Origin: Candidatus Vesicomyidisocius sp. Pext_18_S21
GTDB taxonomy: Bacteria > Pseudomonadota > Gammaproteobacteria > PS1 > Pseudothioglobaceae
Length of the DNA: 64,000 nucleotides
NCBI GenBank assembly: GCA_021730165.1
Contig: CP072535.1
Location: forward strand, 761,798 to 825,797
Direction of reading: 5' to 3'
The translations under genes and the position numbers were made by a program. The notes beneath the pieces were generated by a model, which was given only the letters and a program-made list of their open reading frames with translations, did not search any database and had not been told where the DNA came from. Positions 22,050-31,333 of this stretch are shown piece by piece; position 1 is the first letter of the stretch; every line of letters begins with the position of its first letter.

Positions 22050-22745
22050 TTAAATATCAACACTTGCCAAATCAACACTAAATCCCGGTCCCATAGTAGA
22101 AGAAATACTTAATTTTTTAAAATAAACACCCTTAGCTGAACTAGGTTTTGCTTTTTTAAGCGCTCCTATCAAAACGTTAATGTTTTGTGCTAGTGCGTTT
22201 ACATTAAATGATACTTTACCAACACAACCATGGATAATACCAGCCTTATCAGTACGATAACGCAATTGACCTGATTTGGCATTACTAACAGCCAAAGACA
22301 CATCTGATGTTACTGTTCCTACCTTAGGATTAGGCATTAAACCACGAGGCCCTAACACTTGACCTAGACGACCTACAACTCCCATAGCATCTGGAGAGGC
22401 AATTACCACATCATAACTTAAATCTCCACCTTGCATAGACTTCATTAAATCTTCCATACCAACAACATCTGCACCAGCATCTTGTGCTTTAATCACATTA
22501 TCACCTTGAGTAAATACAGCAACACGAACTGTTTTTCCTGTGCCATTTGGCAATACTACTGAACCACGAATATTTTGGTCATATTTCTTGACATCAATGC
22601 CTAAATTAATACTCACATCAATAGACTCATCAAATTTTGCCATTGCACATATTTTTAATAAATTTAAAGCATCATTAATTAAATAATGCTTATTATGCTC
22701 AACTTTATTTGAAATATTTTTCTGATTTTTTGTTAATTTAGTCAT
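22050..22745 (-). CDS. rplA: 50S ribosomal protein L1
   Basis: 231 aa from ATG 22745, five bases after the rplK stop, with GGAGGG overlapping the end of rplK; the frame stays open to 22826 but that part overlaps rplK. Conserved [10 protein letters not shown] and [18 protein letters not shown] segments and the terminal STMGPG block identify L1, which binds 23S rRNA and its own mRNA. Cotranscribed with rplK. Confidence 0.96.
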   Translation of the reverse strand: MTKLTKNQKNISNKVEHNKHYLINDALNLLKICAMAKFDESIDVSINLGIDVKKYDQNIRGSVVLPNGTGKTVRVAVFTQGDNVIKAQDAGADVVGMEDLMKSMQGGDLSYDVVIASPDAMGVVGRLGQVLGPRGLMPNPKVGTVTSDVSLAVSNAKSGQLRYRTDKAGIIHGCVGKVSFNVNALAQNINVLIGALKKAKPSSAKGVYFKKLSISSTMGPGFSVDLASVDI

Positions 22746-22749
22746 TAAA

Positions 22750-23178
22750 TCAACCCTCCACCATAATACCCATTGATCTAGCCGTACCAGCAATAATATT
22801 AACTGCTGAATCCATATCGTTTGCATTTAAATCTTTCATTTTCATACTAGCTACCTCTTCCAACTGAGCACGAGTAATACTACCAACTTTGTCCAAATGA
22901 GGTAAACCACTACCTTTTTTAATATCGGTTATTTTTAAAATTAACAAAGCTGCTGGTGGTGTTTTAGTAACAAAAGAAAAACTACGATCACTATAGACAG
23001 TAATTACAACTGGTACTTTCATACCTTTGTTAATCTCCTGAGTCCTAGAATTAAATGCTTTACAAAATTCCATAATATTAACGCCATGCTGACCAAGCGC
23101 AGGACCAACTGGCGGTGATGGATTTGCTTCTTGTGCAGCTACTTGAAGCTTAATATAGGTTTCAATTTTTTTGGCCAT
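22750..23178 (-). CDS. rplK: 50S ribosomal protein L11
   Basis: 142 aa, the usual length. It has the proline-rich [25 protein letters not shown] segment of the N-terminal domain and the C-terminal rRNA-binding GTARSMGI motif. It is needed for the GTPase-associated centre. AAGGAAG precedes ATG 23178. Between nusG and rplA as in E. coli. Confidence 0.97.
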   Translation of the reverse strand: MAKKIETYIKLQVAAQEANPSPPVGPALGQHGVNIMEFCKAFNSRTQEINKGMKVPVVITVYSDRSFSFVTKTPPAALLILKITDIKKGSGLPHLDKVGSITRAQLEEVASMKMKDLNANDMDSAVNIIAGTARSMGIMVEG

Positions 23179-23273
23179 TTTTCTTCCTTGAGGAATTTAC
23201 CTCGTTCTGTTCTGGGTACAAACGCCAATTAAGCTCCCCTTATTAAATCACAATTTTAAAAGTTGTTTGTCGT

Positions 23274-23807
23274 TTAAGTCTTCTCTACTTGAGAAAATTC
23301 TAACTCTACCGAAGTAGAACGTCCAAAAATTAATACTTCTACTTTCAATAAATTCTTTTCATAATCAACTGCCTCAACTAAACCATTAAATTCATTAAAA
23401 GGTCCGTCAATAACCAAAATTTCTTCACCTGGCTGATAAGCCACTTTAGGTTTAGGCTTATCAGCACCTTCTTGTACTCGCATAAGAATTTTATCAACTT
23501 CACGCTGTGTGATAGGAGAAGGTTTACCTGATGAACCACCAATAAAACCAATAACATTATTGGTATTTTTAACCAGTAACCAACTGGGTTCAGTAAGCTC
23601 CATGTTAACCAGCATATAACCTGGAAAGAACTTACGTTCTGCCATTTTTTTCTGTCCATCTTTTAGTTCAACAACTTGTTCGGTTGGCACCAACACTTCA
23701 CCCACTAAATCCTCAAGGCCTTCTCTAATAATAGACTCTTCAATTGCAATCTTAACCTTCGATTCAAAACCACTTCTTGCATGAAACACATACCATCTTT
23801 TAGACAT
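23274..23807 (-). CDS. nusG: Transcription antitermination/elongation factor NusG
   Basis: 177 aa. The N-terminal NGN domain starts SKRWYVFHARSGFE and includes the RKFFPGYMLVNMEL polymerase-contact region. A C-terminal KOW domain has the EILVIDGPFNEFNGLVEAVD pattern. GAGAG precedes ATG 23807, 10 bp after secE. Confidence 0.97.
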   Translation of the reverse strand: MSKRWYVFHARSGFESKVKIAIEESIIREGLEDLVGEVLVPTEQVVELKDGQKKMAERKFFPGYMLVNMELTEPSWLLVKNTNNVIGFIGGSSGKPSPITQREVDKILMRVQEGADKPKPKVAYQPGEEILVIDGPFNEFNGLVEAVDYEKNLLKVEVLIFGRSTSVELEFSQVEKT

Positions 23808-23817
23808 TTTAGTTCTC

Positions 23818-24189
23818 TCAACTTGTTAACAAATGAACCATCCACGAAAATAGCGCATCAATTATCCACAAAAAAATAGCCACAATCACAACAGCAATCA
23901 TAATCATACCTGTGGTTTTAATAGTTTCATCGCGTGTAGGCCATACAACTTTACGTAATTCAATTTTTGTCTCAATCAAAAATAAGCTAAAACAAATGCC
24001 TTGAGGTGACTTAAAAAATACAAACCCGGCTAACAAAAAACCGGTTAACAAAAATAATACTTTGTACAAAGTTGTACTTAATCCTAATGGATTCAAATAA
24101 AAAAAAACAAAAGACACAACCACGATCAAAATAGATACAATCATTCCTAGCAATGAATGTTTTGCTTTAGGTTCTATTACTTTAGTCAC
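23818..24189 (-). CDS. secE: Preprotein translocase subunit SecE
   Basis: 123 aa from GTG 24189, with AAAGGATG upstream; earlier codons in frame lie within tRNA-Trp and are rejected. There are three hydrophobic segments (about residues 16-35, 42-62 and 95-117), the three-TM form seen in E. coli. The conserved cytoplasmic segment ELRKVVWPTRDETIKTT precedes the last. It is the clamp subunit of SecYEG in the inner membrane. 17 bp after tRNA-Trp, 10 bp before nusG. Confidence 0.93.
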   Translation of the reverse strand: MTKVIEPKAKHSLLGMIVSILIVVVSFVFFYLNPLGLSTTLYKVLFLLTGFLLAGFVFFKSPQGICFSLFLIETKIELRKVVWPTRDETIKTTGMIMIAVVIVAIFLWIIDALFSWMVHLLTS

Positions 24190-24205
24190 ATTACATCCTT
24201 TAACA

Positions 24206-24281
24206 TGGCAGGCAAGGAGGGACTCGAACCCCCAACCAATAGTTTTGGAGACCATTACTCTACCAATTGAGCCACTTGCCT
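24206..24281 (-). tRNA. tRNA-Trp (anticodon CCA)
   Basis: 76 nt cloverleaf with the acceptor AGGCAAG/CTTGCCT perfectly paired, anticodon loop CTCCAAA giving CCA, T-loop TTCGAGT, and an encoded 3' CCA. It lies between tuf and secE, a common beta/gammaproteobacterial arrangement, so it is probably processed from the tuf-secE transcript. Confidence 0.96.
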
Positions 24282-24359
24282 ATAAATCTCAAAAACTTGA
24301 ACTATTGTCCAAACCACCTTCATTTCTTTTTTAAATTAATTTAAATTTTAACTTTTTAA

Positions 24360-25550
24360 TTAATCTGTCACTTTAGAAACTACACCAGCACCTACTGTAC
24401 GACCACCTTCTCTAATAGCAAACCTTAAACCATCTTCCATAGCTATTGGTGATAATAGCTCTACTATCATTTTCACATTATCGCCTGGCATAACCATTTC
24501 TACGCCATCAGGCAACTGACAAGCACCTGTAACATCTGTAGTTCTAAAATAGAACTGCGGACGATAATTGTTAAAAAATGGTGTATGACGACCACCTTCA
24601 TCTTTGCTTAAAATATAAATTTCTGCTTCAAACTTTGCATGTGGTTTAATTGACCCAGGCTTAGATAATACCTGACCACGTTCAACTTCTTCACGTTTTG
24701 TACCACGAAGCAAGACACCAACGTTATCACCAGCCTCACCTGAAGCAAGTAATTTTCTAAACATTTCAACACCAGTACAAGTAGTGGTTTTAGTATCTTT
24801 AATACCAACAATTTCTAACTCGTCACCAATATTAACAACACCTGCTTCAATACGACCTGTTACCACAGTACCACGACCTGAAATTGAAAATACATCCTCA
24901 ATTGGCATAATAAAAGCCTTATCTGTATCACGTTTAGGAGTTGGGATATAAGAGTCTAATGCCTCCACTAGCTTTATAATAGAAGGAACACCAATCTCTG
25001 AAATATCACCTTCTAAGGCTTTAAGTGCTGAGCCAAAAATAACTGGAGTGTCATCACCTGGAAAATCATATTCATCCAATAACTCACGAATTTCCATTTC
25101 AACTAATTCAACCAATTCTTCATCGTCAACCATATCAGCTTTGTTCATATAAACAACGATGTAAGGTACACCTACTTGCTTAGATAACAAAATATGCTCA
25201 CGAGTTTGAGCCATTGGACCATCTGTGGCAGCAATCACAATAATAGCACCATCCATTTGGGCAGCGCCTGTAATCATATTTTTAATGTAATCAGCATGTC
25301 CTGGACAATCTACATGTGCGTAGTGACGTATCTCACTTTCATACTCTACGTGAGCTGTTGAAATGGTAATACCACGTTCTCTTTCTTCAGGAGCATTATC
25401 AATATCTGCATAATCTTTGAATTCTCCACCACGAATTTCTGCCATCACTTTAGTTATGGCAGCTGTAAGTGTAGTTTTACCATGATCAACATGACCAATT
25501 GTACCAACATTGACATGTGGTTTAGTTCGTTCAAATTGTTTTTTTGACAT
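24360..25550 (-). CDS. tuf: Translation elongation factor Tu
   Basis: 396 aa. G1 GHVDHGKT (about 19-26), G3 DCPGH, G4 NKAD and a G5 region SALKALEGD are all visible, as is the C-terminal [14 protein letters not shown]. It delivers aminoacyl-tRNA to the ribosome. GGGGAG precedes ATG 25550. It follows tRNA-Tyr, -Gly and -Thr, the tufB context of E. coli. Whether a second copy exists cannot be seen. Confidence 0.98.
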   Translation of the reverse strand: MSKKQFERTKPHVNVGTIGHVDHGKTTLTAAITKVMAEIRGGEFKDYADIDNAPEERERGITISTAHVEYESEIRHYAHVDCPGHADYIKNMITGAAQMDGAIIVIAATDGPMAQTREHILLSKQVGVPYIVVYMNKADMVDDEELVELVEMEIRELLDEYDFPGDDTPVIFGSALKALEGDISEIGVPSIIKLVEALDSYIPTPKRDTDKAFIMPIEDVFSISGRGTVVTGRIEAGVVNIGDELEIVGIKDTKTTTCTGVEMFRKLLASGEAGDNVGVLLRGTKREEVERGQVLSKPGSIKPHAKFEAEIYILSKDEGGRHTPFFNNYRPQFYFRTTDVTGACQLPDGVEMVMPGDNVKMIVELLSPIAMEDGLRFAIREGGRTVGAGVVSKVTD

Positions 25551-25584
25551 TTTATCTCCCCTACATGTAACAAATTAAATTTTT

Positions 25585-25660
25585 TGGAGCTCACCAGTGG
25601 ATTTGAACCACTGACCTCTTCCTTACCAAGAAAGTGCTCTACCGACTGAGCTAGGTGAGC
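25585..25660 (-). tRNA. tRNA-Thr (anticodon GGT)
   Basis: 76 nt. Acceptor GCTCACC/GGTGAGC, anticodon loop TTGGTAA, T-loop TTCAAAT, encoded CCA. Third of the Tyr-Gly-Thr cluster ahead of tuf, matching the E. coli tyrU-glyT-thrT-tufB order. Confidence 0.96.
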
Positions 25661-25677
25661 ACAATCGCTCTATTTAG

Positions 25678-25748
25678 AGCGGGTAACGAGAATCGAACTC
25701 GTCTCATTGGCTTGGAAGGCCAAGGTAATACCAATATACAATACCCGC
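25678..25748 (-). tRNA. tRNA-Gly (anticodon TCC), CCA not encoded
   Basis: 71 nt to the discriminator base. Acceptor GCGGGTA with TACCCGC, anticodon loop CTTCCAA, T-loop TTCGATT. The genomic sequence after the discriminator T reads CTA, so the CCA end must be added after transcription. Confidence 0.93.
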
Positions 25749-25766
25749 AAACCTACTATGCTTTTA

Positions 25767-25851
25767 TGGTGGAGAGGGAAGGATTTGAACCTTCGAAGGC
25801 AGAGCCGACAGATTTACAGTCTATTCCCTTTAGCCACTCGGGAACCCCTCC
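25767..25851 (-). tRNA. tRNA-Tyr (anticodon GTA)
   Basis: 85 nt with a long variable arm. Acceptor GGAGGGG pairs with CCTCTCC with one G-U; anticodon loop CTGTAAA; T-loop TTCAAAT; CCA encoded. First gene of the tRNA-tuf unit, directly after a strong promoter. Confidence 0.96.
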
Positions 25852-25866
25852 AAAAAATAATCAGGA

Positions 25867-25895
25867 ATTATCCCATAACTATCTTTATAGTGCAA
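25867..25895 (-). promoter_or_regulatory. Strong promoter for tRNA-Tyr-Gly-Thr-tuf
   Basis: Minus strand: TTGCAC (25895-25890), exactly 17 bases, GATAAT (25872-25867); tRNA-Tyr starts 15 bases further on. Near-consensus sigma-70 elements at the right distance. Confidence 0.7.
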
Positions 25896-25946
25896 GCATT
25901 AATTTAAGATTTTTATTGTTTTTTTAAAAGCCTATCTTTTGCTAAA

Positions 25947-27167
25947 TTATAAGCGTGAAACACCACTTGAGACAGCAACATCAAATACTGCTTTAGGCAC
26001 TACCTCAATCAATCTTGGATCAAAAGGTTTAGGAATAATATAATCCTTACCAAATGTCATGTACTTTGTACTATAAGCCTTTAAAACACTATTTGGTACT
26101 TCTAATTTTGCTAAATCTTTAAGTGCATAAACTGCTGCTATTTTCATCTTTAAATTAATTTCACTAGCTTTTGCATCTAACGCACCTCTGAAAATAAAAG
26201 GAAAACCTAATACATTATTAATTTGATTTGGATAATCACTTCGACCTGTCGCCATAATTAAATCATCACGAACCGAATTAGCATCTTTAGGCGAAATTTC
26301 AGGATCTGGATTCGATAAGGCAAACACAATAGGCTTATCTGCCATTGACTTAATCATCTGTTTTGATACTAAGTTAGCAACAGCAACACCAATAAATACA
26401 TCCGCACCCTGCATAACATCTATTAAAGTTTTTTTATCTGTTTTCGTACCATATTGAGCTTTAACTTGACTAACATTATCCATATCTTTAGAAATAACAC
26501 CTCTACTATCAACTAATAAAATATTATCCTTTGACAAGCCCAATTCACATAATAAATCCAAAGTAGCAATTCCTGCTGAACCAGCACCTAAACAAACTAA
26601 TTGAATTGTTTCAATATCTTTATCTTGAATTTCAAGTGAATTTAACAATCCTGCTGCAATAATAATAGCTGTTCCATGTTGATCATCATGAAAAACAGGA
26701 ATATCCAGCATTTCAATTAAACGCTTTTCAATTTCAAAACAACGAGGTGCTGAAATATCTTCGAGATTAATACCGCCAAATGTTGGAGCAATATTCTTAA
26801 CTGTTTGTACAAAATCATCTACATCTTGAGTATCAATCTCAATATCAAATACATCAATATCTGCAAAATGTTTAAATAATACTGCTTTACCTTCCATAAC
26901 AGGTTTAGATGCCAATGGACCAACATTTCCAAGTCCCAAAACTGCTGAACCATCAGAAATAACAGCAACCAAATTACCTTTAATGGTAAGGTCATAAACC
27001 TTATTTGCATCTTGTGCAATTTCACGAACAGGAGCAGCGACACCAGGTGTATATGCTAAGCTGAGATCTTCACATGTTACTAATGATTTATGTGATGAAA
27101 CAATAATTTTTCCTGGACGATTACCTTTGTGATATTCTAGAGCTAATTGATGAAATTTTGAACTCAT
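25947..27167 (-). CDS. Malic enzyme (NAD(P)-dependent, oxaloacetate-decarboxylating), short form
   Basis: 406 aa: only the malic-enzyme part, without the phosphotransacetylase-like C-terminal domain of the long MaeB form. It converts malate to pyruvate and CO2 with NAD(P)H production in the cytosol. The catalytic region has [27 protein letters not shown] and a metal-binding [25 protein letters not shown] and the dinucleotide motif GAGSAGIA follow. No clear ribosome-binding site before ATG 27167. Stands alone downstream of a long decayed spacer; metabolically linked to the oadGAB genes at 46.7-49.9 kb. Confidence 0.93.
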   Translation of the reverse strand: MSSKFHQLALEYHKGNRPGKIIVSSHKSLVTCEDLSLAYTPGVAAPVREIAQDANKVYDLTIKGNLVAVISDGSAVLGLGNVGPLASKPVMEGKAVLFKHFADIDVFDIEIDTQDVDDFVQTVKNIAPTFGGINLEDISAPRCFEIEKRLIEMLDIPVFHDDQHGTAIIIAAGLLNSLEIQDKDIETIQLVCLGAGSAGIATLDLLCELGLSKDNILLVDSRGVISKDMDNVSQVKAQYGTKTDKKTLIDVMQGADVFIGVAVANLVSKQMIKSMADKPIVFALSNPDPEISPKDANSVRDDLIMATGRSDYPNQINNVLGFPFIFRGALDAKASEINLKMKIAAVYALKDLAKLEVPNSVLKAYSTKYMTFGKDYIIPKPFDPRLIEVVPKAVFDVAVSSGVSRL

Positions 27168-27381
27168 TACATAGTTTTTAGATTAAATTAATATTGTTAT
27201 TATCCAAGAATCTTGTTCACCCTTATATTATTTTATATATAATATATCTTTAGAGTTATACTAGATGATAATAACTATAAGTTAAATAGCTACTAAATCC
27301 TTTATGCTACTTTTTCAAAATAAGTTTTTACTCTTTTTTAAAATGAAAACTGGAAAATTATTAAAGCACTGCAGTTCACTT
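27168..27381. other. AT-rich spacer upstream of the malic enzyme gene
   Basis: Upstream of the leftward malic enzyme gene. No coding frame seen. It must contain that gene's promoter, but I see no clear -35/-10 pair. Part of a 1.19-kb non-coding stretch to 28353. Confidence 0.4.
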
Positions 27382-27444
27382 TAAGTATTATTGACCCCTA
27401 TCTAAGTATTATTGACCCCTATCTAAGTATTATTGACCCCTATC
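27382..27444. repeat. Tandem repeat, three identical 21-bp units
   Basis: Units at 27382-27402, 27403-27423 and 27424-27444 are identical and contain the core ATTATTGACCCCTATC. The array ends abruptly on both sides. There are no spacers between units, so this is not a CRISPR. The unit is noticeably richer in C than the surrounding DNA. Confidence 0.95.
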
Positions 27445-27532
27445 AAGATATCCGTTAATAGCTAATAAACAACCACAATAATATCTTTATTTTGTATAAC
27501 TAACTAACTTTAATATATCTAAAGATAAAATA

Positions 27533-27900
27533 TTAAAAATAACTATTATGAATTTCATAATTTGTTTCATCTTCTAAAGAAGAATATTTAATTTTACCAT
27601 ATGAAACATGAAACTCTTTCTTGTTAAGCTCATCTTTACAAATCAATAAATCAATTAATTTCTATATAAACACTCTAAATATTTGATTCAAAACTATCAA
27701 AGTCTGTAACTTTAATAGTTTTTTAATGCTTCTATTTCATGAATAGTTTCTTTAATCTTATTTTTTCTCTAAACATATGATAAAACCAACATATAACTTA
27801 TCCCAATTTATGATAGAAATATTTAAATCTTACTGAACTTATTCATGATTTAGCTCAATATTATCAAACTTATTTCTAACATAAATAGTTAACAATAGTT
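27533..27900 (-). pseudogene. Eroded gene relic, family unknown
   Basis: Minus-strand frames in this stretch read as protein in pieces that switch frame: NWDKLYVGFIICLEK, NKIKETIHEIEALKN, VTDFDSFESNI, then LIDLLICKDELNKKE and FHVSYGKIKYSSLEDE to a stop at 27535-27533. Stops (TAG, TAA, TGA) and frame changes interrupt it. Codon-like composition with many charged residues contrasts with the flanking random-looking AT DNA. Boundaries are approximate. I do not recognise the family. Confidence 0.5.
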
Positions 27901-28353
27901 TGCAGTAAAATAAAATATCCATCTATACACATACATTAAATAAGTAAAATAATTAATATAATTATTATGTTGAATATCTTTAATAATCATATCAACAGCT
28001 AACTAGCTTAGTAATAGTTTGTATATGAATGTTAATATCAAATTATAATTTACTGAAAAAATAAGCAAATTTTCTAAACTAACTTGATAAAATGTACAAG
28101 CTATGTCTTAAAATGGATTATATTAAAATATTTTTTATAAAATCCCTAACATTAACATACCATTATAACTATGAGTTGTATAGTTATTTTTAGCAATAAA
28201 CTTGAAAGTAATAACAAGATATCTAGCTCAAAATTCATTACTCATTGTGGATACAGTATTTTAATAAATTCCGAGGACTAAATTTTATTTATTAATGAAT
28301 AGTAAGATATATTAGAATCAAAAAGATAAAATTTCAGTTTCTAGAAAGATAAG
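27901..28353. other. AT-rich spacer, no gene seen
   Basis: About 450 bp upstream (on the minus strand) of the relic and downstream of the hinT-like gene. Stops in all frames, no structure I can support. Probably the more decayed 5' part of the relic. Confidence 0.4.
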
Positions 28354-28692
28354 TTATCCTGGTGGCCAAGTCAGTATCCGTCCACCTAAACAATGAAGGT
28401 GAATATGATAAACTGTTTGTCCACCTTGTTTATTACAATTCATCACCACACGATAACCTTTATCAGCAAAACCAAGCTCTTGAGTAATATTACTTGCTAT
28501 TAATATTAATTTTCCTAATAACTTCTCATCATTAGTATTATTTAAAGTTTTAATGTGTGTTTTTGGAATTACTAAAAAATGGTATGGCGCTCTTGGTTTG
28601 ATATCATAAAATGCAAGAACATCTTCATCTTCATAGATTTTATTAACTGAAATATCTCCATTAATTATTGTACAAAATAAACAATCAGTCAT
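28354..28692 (-). CDS. HIT-family purine nucleoside phosphoramidase, HinT-like
   Basis: 112 aa from ATG 28692 with GGGGATT upstream; an upstream TTG at 28701 is less likely. The histidine triad HIHLHCLGGR lies near the C-terminus, and the N-terminal CLFCTIINGDI matches the HinT/PKCI group. Members hydrolyse AMP-lysine and related phosphoramidates in the cytosol. Flanked on both sides by non-coding DNA. Confidence 0.9.
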   Translation of the reverse strand: MTDCLFCTIINGDISVNKIYEDEDVLAFYDIKPRAPYHFLVIPKTHIKTLNNTNDEKLLGKLILIASNITQELGFADKGYRVVMNCNKQGGQTVYHIHLHCLGGRILTWPPG

Positions 28693-29180
28693 AATCCCCA
28701 AAAATAAAGTTTGAAATAAATAAATTTAAGCCTAATAATGGTAAGTTTATTTCAATCAGAAGTAATTAAAATTGCTAATTTAACTATACCTGGACATACC
28801 TACCTAAAAACGCTAAAATATTATGAATATACCAGTAATAGATAATAGTAAATCTTTACAAGAGCAGTATTGATATAGCGAAAAAAAATAGTGAAAACCA
28901 ATAGAAAAAATACGTTGATAATGATTATTTCTTCCATTATCAATGGCTGAAATTATACTACAAATAAGAATAAACTCGATATAACTTGTTTAGATCATGA
29001 CTCATAATCAATATCTGAACCCAAAATCAAGCGTTGAATATTAAAATTTAATTGAAATATTCTTATATATAACTATTAAATTAAGGGCTGTTCTTCTTAA
29101 ATATATTAACTCTAACACATTCAGATCCATTATCTTTATAAAACAACAATGCCTAATAATTTTACAAAGTTTTCAACAGT
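28693..29180. other. AT-rich spacer, possibly a decayed gene
   Basis: About 490 bp. A plus-strand fragment starting at an ATG near 28823 reads MNIPVIDNSKSLQEQY before a stop, and a nearby frame reads KYVDNDYFFHYQWLKLYY, both broken by stops. Too little to call a pseudogene. Nothing else seen. Confidence 0.35.
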
Positions 29181-30308
29181 TTACCGATATTGACGTAAAT
29201 ACCACCAACCAAAAATCTGTTTAGCATAATGCATTAAACGACAACTTGGTAACATTAACCCACCTTTAAGTGTACGAGATATATACATACCTTTATTATT
29301 TGAATCAACAATACACATCAACTCAATCTTAAAGGTATGACTAGTAGGCTTGTCATCTAAAACAGCCAATACATTTTTAGCAGCAGCGACAGCTTGTAAA
29401 TCTGCCATATGTGCTTGCTTTGGCATCCAATCTGGTCCTGGAAAAGAACCTGAATCTCCTACAACAAATATATTTTCAGCACCTTTAACTTGACAGAACT
29501 TATCCGCTTTAAGTAGGCCGCCTTTACTACGTTCAAGTTCAGTATTATCAAACCAATGATTACCAGTCATCCCTGGCATAAATAAAATCAAATCCGCAAT
29601 AAACTCACCACCCTCAGTAATAACTTTATTAATCTCAAAAAACTTTATTTTATGACCAAGATGAGTGTTAATATTCCTCTTTCTCATCTCACTTAGTAAG
29701 TTTATCACTGCTTTTTCACCCAAACGAATACCTGGTTTCTCTGTAGGGGTAAAAAAAGTTAAATTAAATTTATCACGTCGACCTTCTTGTCGTAATTGTG
29801 TATCTAATCCAAACAAAAATTCAAACATCGGACCGCCACGTATCGCGCTTAATTCATTAGGATTAGTAGCAAAACCAATAGCAATATTACCACTATCCAT
29901 AACTTGAATTCTATCACGTATCTGTTCGACAGCACTCAGTCCATCACATGGCGTAATAGCATGCTCAATACCAGGTAACTTTTTAATAAACCGTCCTCCT
30001 GATGCGATAATAAGTGCATCATTTTCATACTCACCTATTGAAGTAATTACAGTTCTAGCACGATTTTCCAAACCTGTAACTTTACCAGAAATATGACGAA
30101 TATTCATACGTTTAAAAAAACGATCAAGCGGAATAACAATATCTTTTTTATTGACTATACCTGACGGTATCCAAATCAAACTTGGCATATAAACAAACTC
30201 TGCCTTAGGCGATATTAAGGTAATTTGTATATGTTTATCATTTTTTCTAAGAGTTCTGACAGCTGTTAATCCAGCAAATCCTGACCCGATAATCGTGATT
30301 TTATTCAT
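29181..30308 (-). CDS. FAD-dependent pyridine-nucleotide-disulfide oxidoreductase, sulfide:quinone oxidoreductase-like
   Basis: 375 aa. The N-terminal FAD motif IGSGFAGLTAVRTLR is followed by SPKAEFVYMPSLIWIPSG, as in SQR and related NDH-2-type proteins, then AIRGGPMFEFLFGLD and a C-terminal FAD-binding VVGDSGSFPGPDWMPKQAHMADLQA. Cysteines are at about 121, 272, 332 and 356. A Cys near position 156, one of the three redox cysteines of classical SQR, is absent. So it resembles SQR, but sulfide oxidation is not proven by sequence. No transmembrane helix; amphipathic C-terminus. Its upstream neighbour is a small pseudogene overlapping it by 8 bases. Confidence 0.75.
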   Translation of the reverse strand: MNKITIIGSGFAGLTAVRTLRKNDKHIQITLISPKAEFVYMPSLIWIPSGIVNKKDIVIPLDRFFKRMNIRHISGKVTGLENRARTVITSIGEYENDALIIASGGRFIKKLPGIEHAITPCDGLSAVEQIRDRIQVMDSGNIAIGFATNPNELSAIRGGPMFEFLFGLDTQLRQEGRRDKFNLTFFTPTEKPGIRLGEKAVINLLSEMRKRNINTHLGHKIKFFEINKVITEGGEFIADLILFMPGMTGNHWFDNTELERSKGGLLKADKFCQVKGAENIFVVGDSGSFPGPDWMPKQAHMADLQAVAAAKNVLAVLDDKPTSHTFKIELMCIVDSNNKGMYISRTLKGGLMLPSCRLMHYAKQIFGWWYLRQYR

Positions 30309-30534
30309 TGTTAATTTCTTCTAATAATTTTTCCAATTTACTATGTAATTCATCGTATAAATTTTGCAATTCATACAATTTAGTTTCGCTAACCGTATTG
30401 TTAATTAAGATAATTTCACCTTATATAAAACCAAACATACTGTCTTATTTATATTCAAATTCTATACCCACCTTTCTTAAATGGTTTTTAAATTTATTTG
30501 ATAACTTAGTATCAAAAAATATATAATCTAACAT
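30301..30534 (-). pseudogene. Recently broken small gene with two in-frame TAA stops
   Basis: A single minus-strand frame of 78 codons starts at ATG 30534 (MLDYIFFDTKLSNKFKNHLR...), has TAA at codons 30 (30447-30445) and 38 (30423-30421), then continues as a coiled, Glu/Leu-rich tail KLYELQNLYDELHSKLEKLL to a stop at 30303-30301. No frameshift is needed, and the frame ends inside the start of the SQR-like gene. The N-terminus resembles a small conserved gammaproteobacterial protein beginning MLDYIFFD (recalled, not searched). A stop-codon readthrough product is unlikely but possible. Confidence 0.65.
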
Positions 30535-30567
30535 ATTTATTATTTATTAACAGCTAAAGGTATTTTA

Positions 30568-31149
30568 ATGCTTAACAAAGATACACTGGACACTTTATTT
30601 CGTCATGCAAGAAGCCATAATGGATGGTTGAAGCAAGATGTATCTAAAACACAATGTCATCAAATTTATGAGTTGATGAAATTTGCTCCTACTGCAACCA
30701 ACAACTGCCCTGTGCGCATTACTTTTATTAAATCACATGCCGCTAAACAACGTTTAAAGCCACATCTTAATGAAGGAAACATTGATAAAAGCATGAACGC
30801 ACCTGCTATTGCTATTATTAGCTATGACACAGAATTTTACAAAAAATTACCATTTTTATTTCCTCATACTAATGCCAAAAGTTGGTACGAAGGTAAACCT
30901 GAAAAAATAAAATTAGCAGGAAATGTAAACGCCACTTTACAAGGTGCTTATTTCATCATAGCAAGCCGTGCTATTGGGCTAGATTGTGGTCCAATAGGCG
31001 GATTCAATAAAGACACACTAAACGATGATTTTTTTACAGATGGTAAAACAAAATCTATTTTCTTATGTGGTATTGGATATGGTGATCATAGTAAAATTTT
31101 TCCAAGACTACCACGATTAAGTTTTGATGAAGCATGCAAAATTATTTAA
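30568..31149 (+). CDS. Nitroreductase-family FMN protein, RutE-like
   Basis: 193 aa, matching RutE/malonic semialdehyde reductase length. The signature HARSHNGW near the N-terminus, LMKFAPTATNNCPVRITF (FMN and substrate region), and a C-terminal GLDCGPIGGF motif place it in the RutE-like branch. It uses FMN and NAD(P)H in the cytosol. With no rut operon here, its substrate may be another aldehyde or quinone. AAAGG precedes ATG 30568. Divergent from the pseudogene at 30301-30534 with only 33 bp between starts. Confidence 0.8.
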   Translation: MLNKDTLDTLFRHARSHNGWLKQDVSKTQCHQIYELMKFAPTATNNCPVRITFIKSHAAKQRLKPHLNEGNIDKSMNAPAIAIISYDTEFYKKLPFLFPHTNAKSWYEGKPEKIKLAGNVNATLQGAYFIIASRAIGLDCGPIGGFNKDTLNDDFFTDGKTKSIFLCGIGYGDHSKIFPRLPRLSFDEACKII

Positions 31150-31333
31150 ATACCTTTACTTTATACAAAAGAGTAATACTCTATATTATTTACAAGAAAA
31201 AATTGGTAAATTCTTAAAAAGAATAATTATACCTACAACTTATAAGTCTTTATTTTAGTTATATCTTCTATGTCTATAATCAATAAGTTTATATCATCGT
31301 CTAATATTAATTCAAACTCAACACATTACCATC
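31150..31333. other. AT-rich spacer
   Basis: Between the RutE-like gene (+) and the 3' end of the relic (-). No gene or terminator that I can support. Confidence 0.4.

Noticed and set aside
25655..25927. Plus-strand open frames across the tRNA-Tyr/Gly/Thr cluster
   Set aside because: They run through tRNA genes on the opposite strand; the translation is the familiar tRNA-derived artefact.
27382..27444. CRISPR array
   Set aside because: Repeats are directly adjacent with no spacers, only three units, no cas genes in the window.
30308..30526. Plus-strand 72-codon frame upstream of the RutE-like gene
   Set aside because: Antisense to the pseudogene at 30301-30534; the minus-strand frame has the protein-like content.
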